The notes below the pieces were generated by a model. It made no database searches. It was not told the DNA's origin and saw only the letters and a list, made by a program, of their open reading frames with translations. A DNA stretch of 5,201 bases from Ruminococcaceae bacterium UBA3220 (GTDB lineage Bacteria; Bacillota; Clostridia; Oscillospirales; Acutalibacteraceae), in NCBI GenBank assembly GCA_002363095.1, contig DEWC01000038.1, positions 1-5,201 on the forward strand, written 5' to 3'. Below are positions 5,196 to 5,201 of the stretch, piece by piece; position 1 is the first letter of the stretch, and every line of letters starts with the position of its first letter. The position numbers were made by a program, and so were the translations under genes.

Positions 5196-5201
5196 AAAAT
5201 A

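Noticed and set aside
5005..5196. Minus-strand open frame beginning MARPKGFEPP
   Set aside because: This is the reverse complement of the tRNA gene, a well-known source of spurious predicted proteins.
1..5201. Insertion sequences, CRISPR repeats, riboswitches and prophage genes
   Set aside because: I looked for terminal inverted repeats, transposase motifs, spaced direct repeats and long structured leaders. The only sizeable non-coding gaps (1198-1285, 3781-3826, 5076-5118) are under 100 bases and explained by promoters, ribosome binding sites and one hairpin.

Overview
The window looks like a chromosomal piece of an uncultured clostridial Firmicute, probably from the gut (Oscillospiraceae/Lachnospiraceae-like). 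This rests on strong GGAGG-type ribosome binding sites, GTG and TTG starts next to ATG, SigA-type promoters in AT-rich gaps, moderate GC, a DUF6106-like membrane protein and a Gram-positive-style lipoprotein. The assignment is by eye; no search was run. Coding density is high and I see no insertion sequence, CRISPR array, prophage gene or broken gene.

Left arm (1-1197, minus strand): a two-gene unit read leftward and leaving the window. Its first gene encodes an 85-residue PqqD-family protein (the RiPP recognition element fold). It overlaps the second gene, the six-helix membrane domain of a type I ABC exporter whose ATPase domain lies beyond base 1. A PqqD-like protein directly ahead of an exporter suggests the start of a ribosomal-peptide modification and export operon. 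No precursor or modifying enzyme is inside the window, so this stays an inference.

Divergent control region (1198-1285): two good SigA-type promoters face away from each other and are interlocked, each placing its -10 inside the other's spacer.

Right arm (1286-3780, plus strand): a tight three-gene run of a DUF6106-like two-helix membrane protein, the bifunctional NAD(P)HX repair enzyme Nnr, and a small lipoprotein. Gaps are 3 and 11 bases, with each ribosome binding site at the end of the preceding gene.

Right arm, second unit (3758-5195, plus strand): an extended -10 promoter overlaps the lipoprotein stop codon and drives a very acidic single-helix membrane protein and then galE (UDP-glucose 4-epimerase), 1 base apart. 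A GC-rich hairpin follows galE, and a tRNA-Arg(CCG) with encoded CCA begins 7 bases after it. The clear metabolic roles are housekeeping: nicotinamide cofactor repair, and UDP-galactose (possibly UDP-GalNAc) supply for surface glycans. The most unusual part is the left arm.
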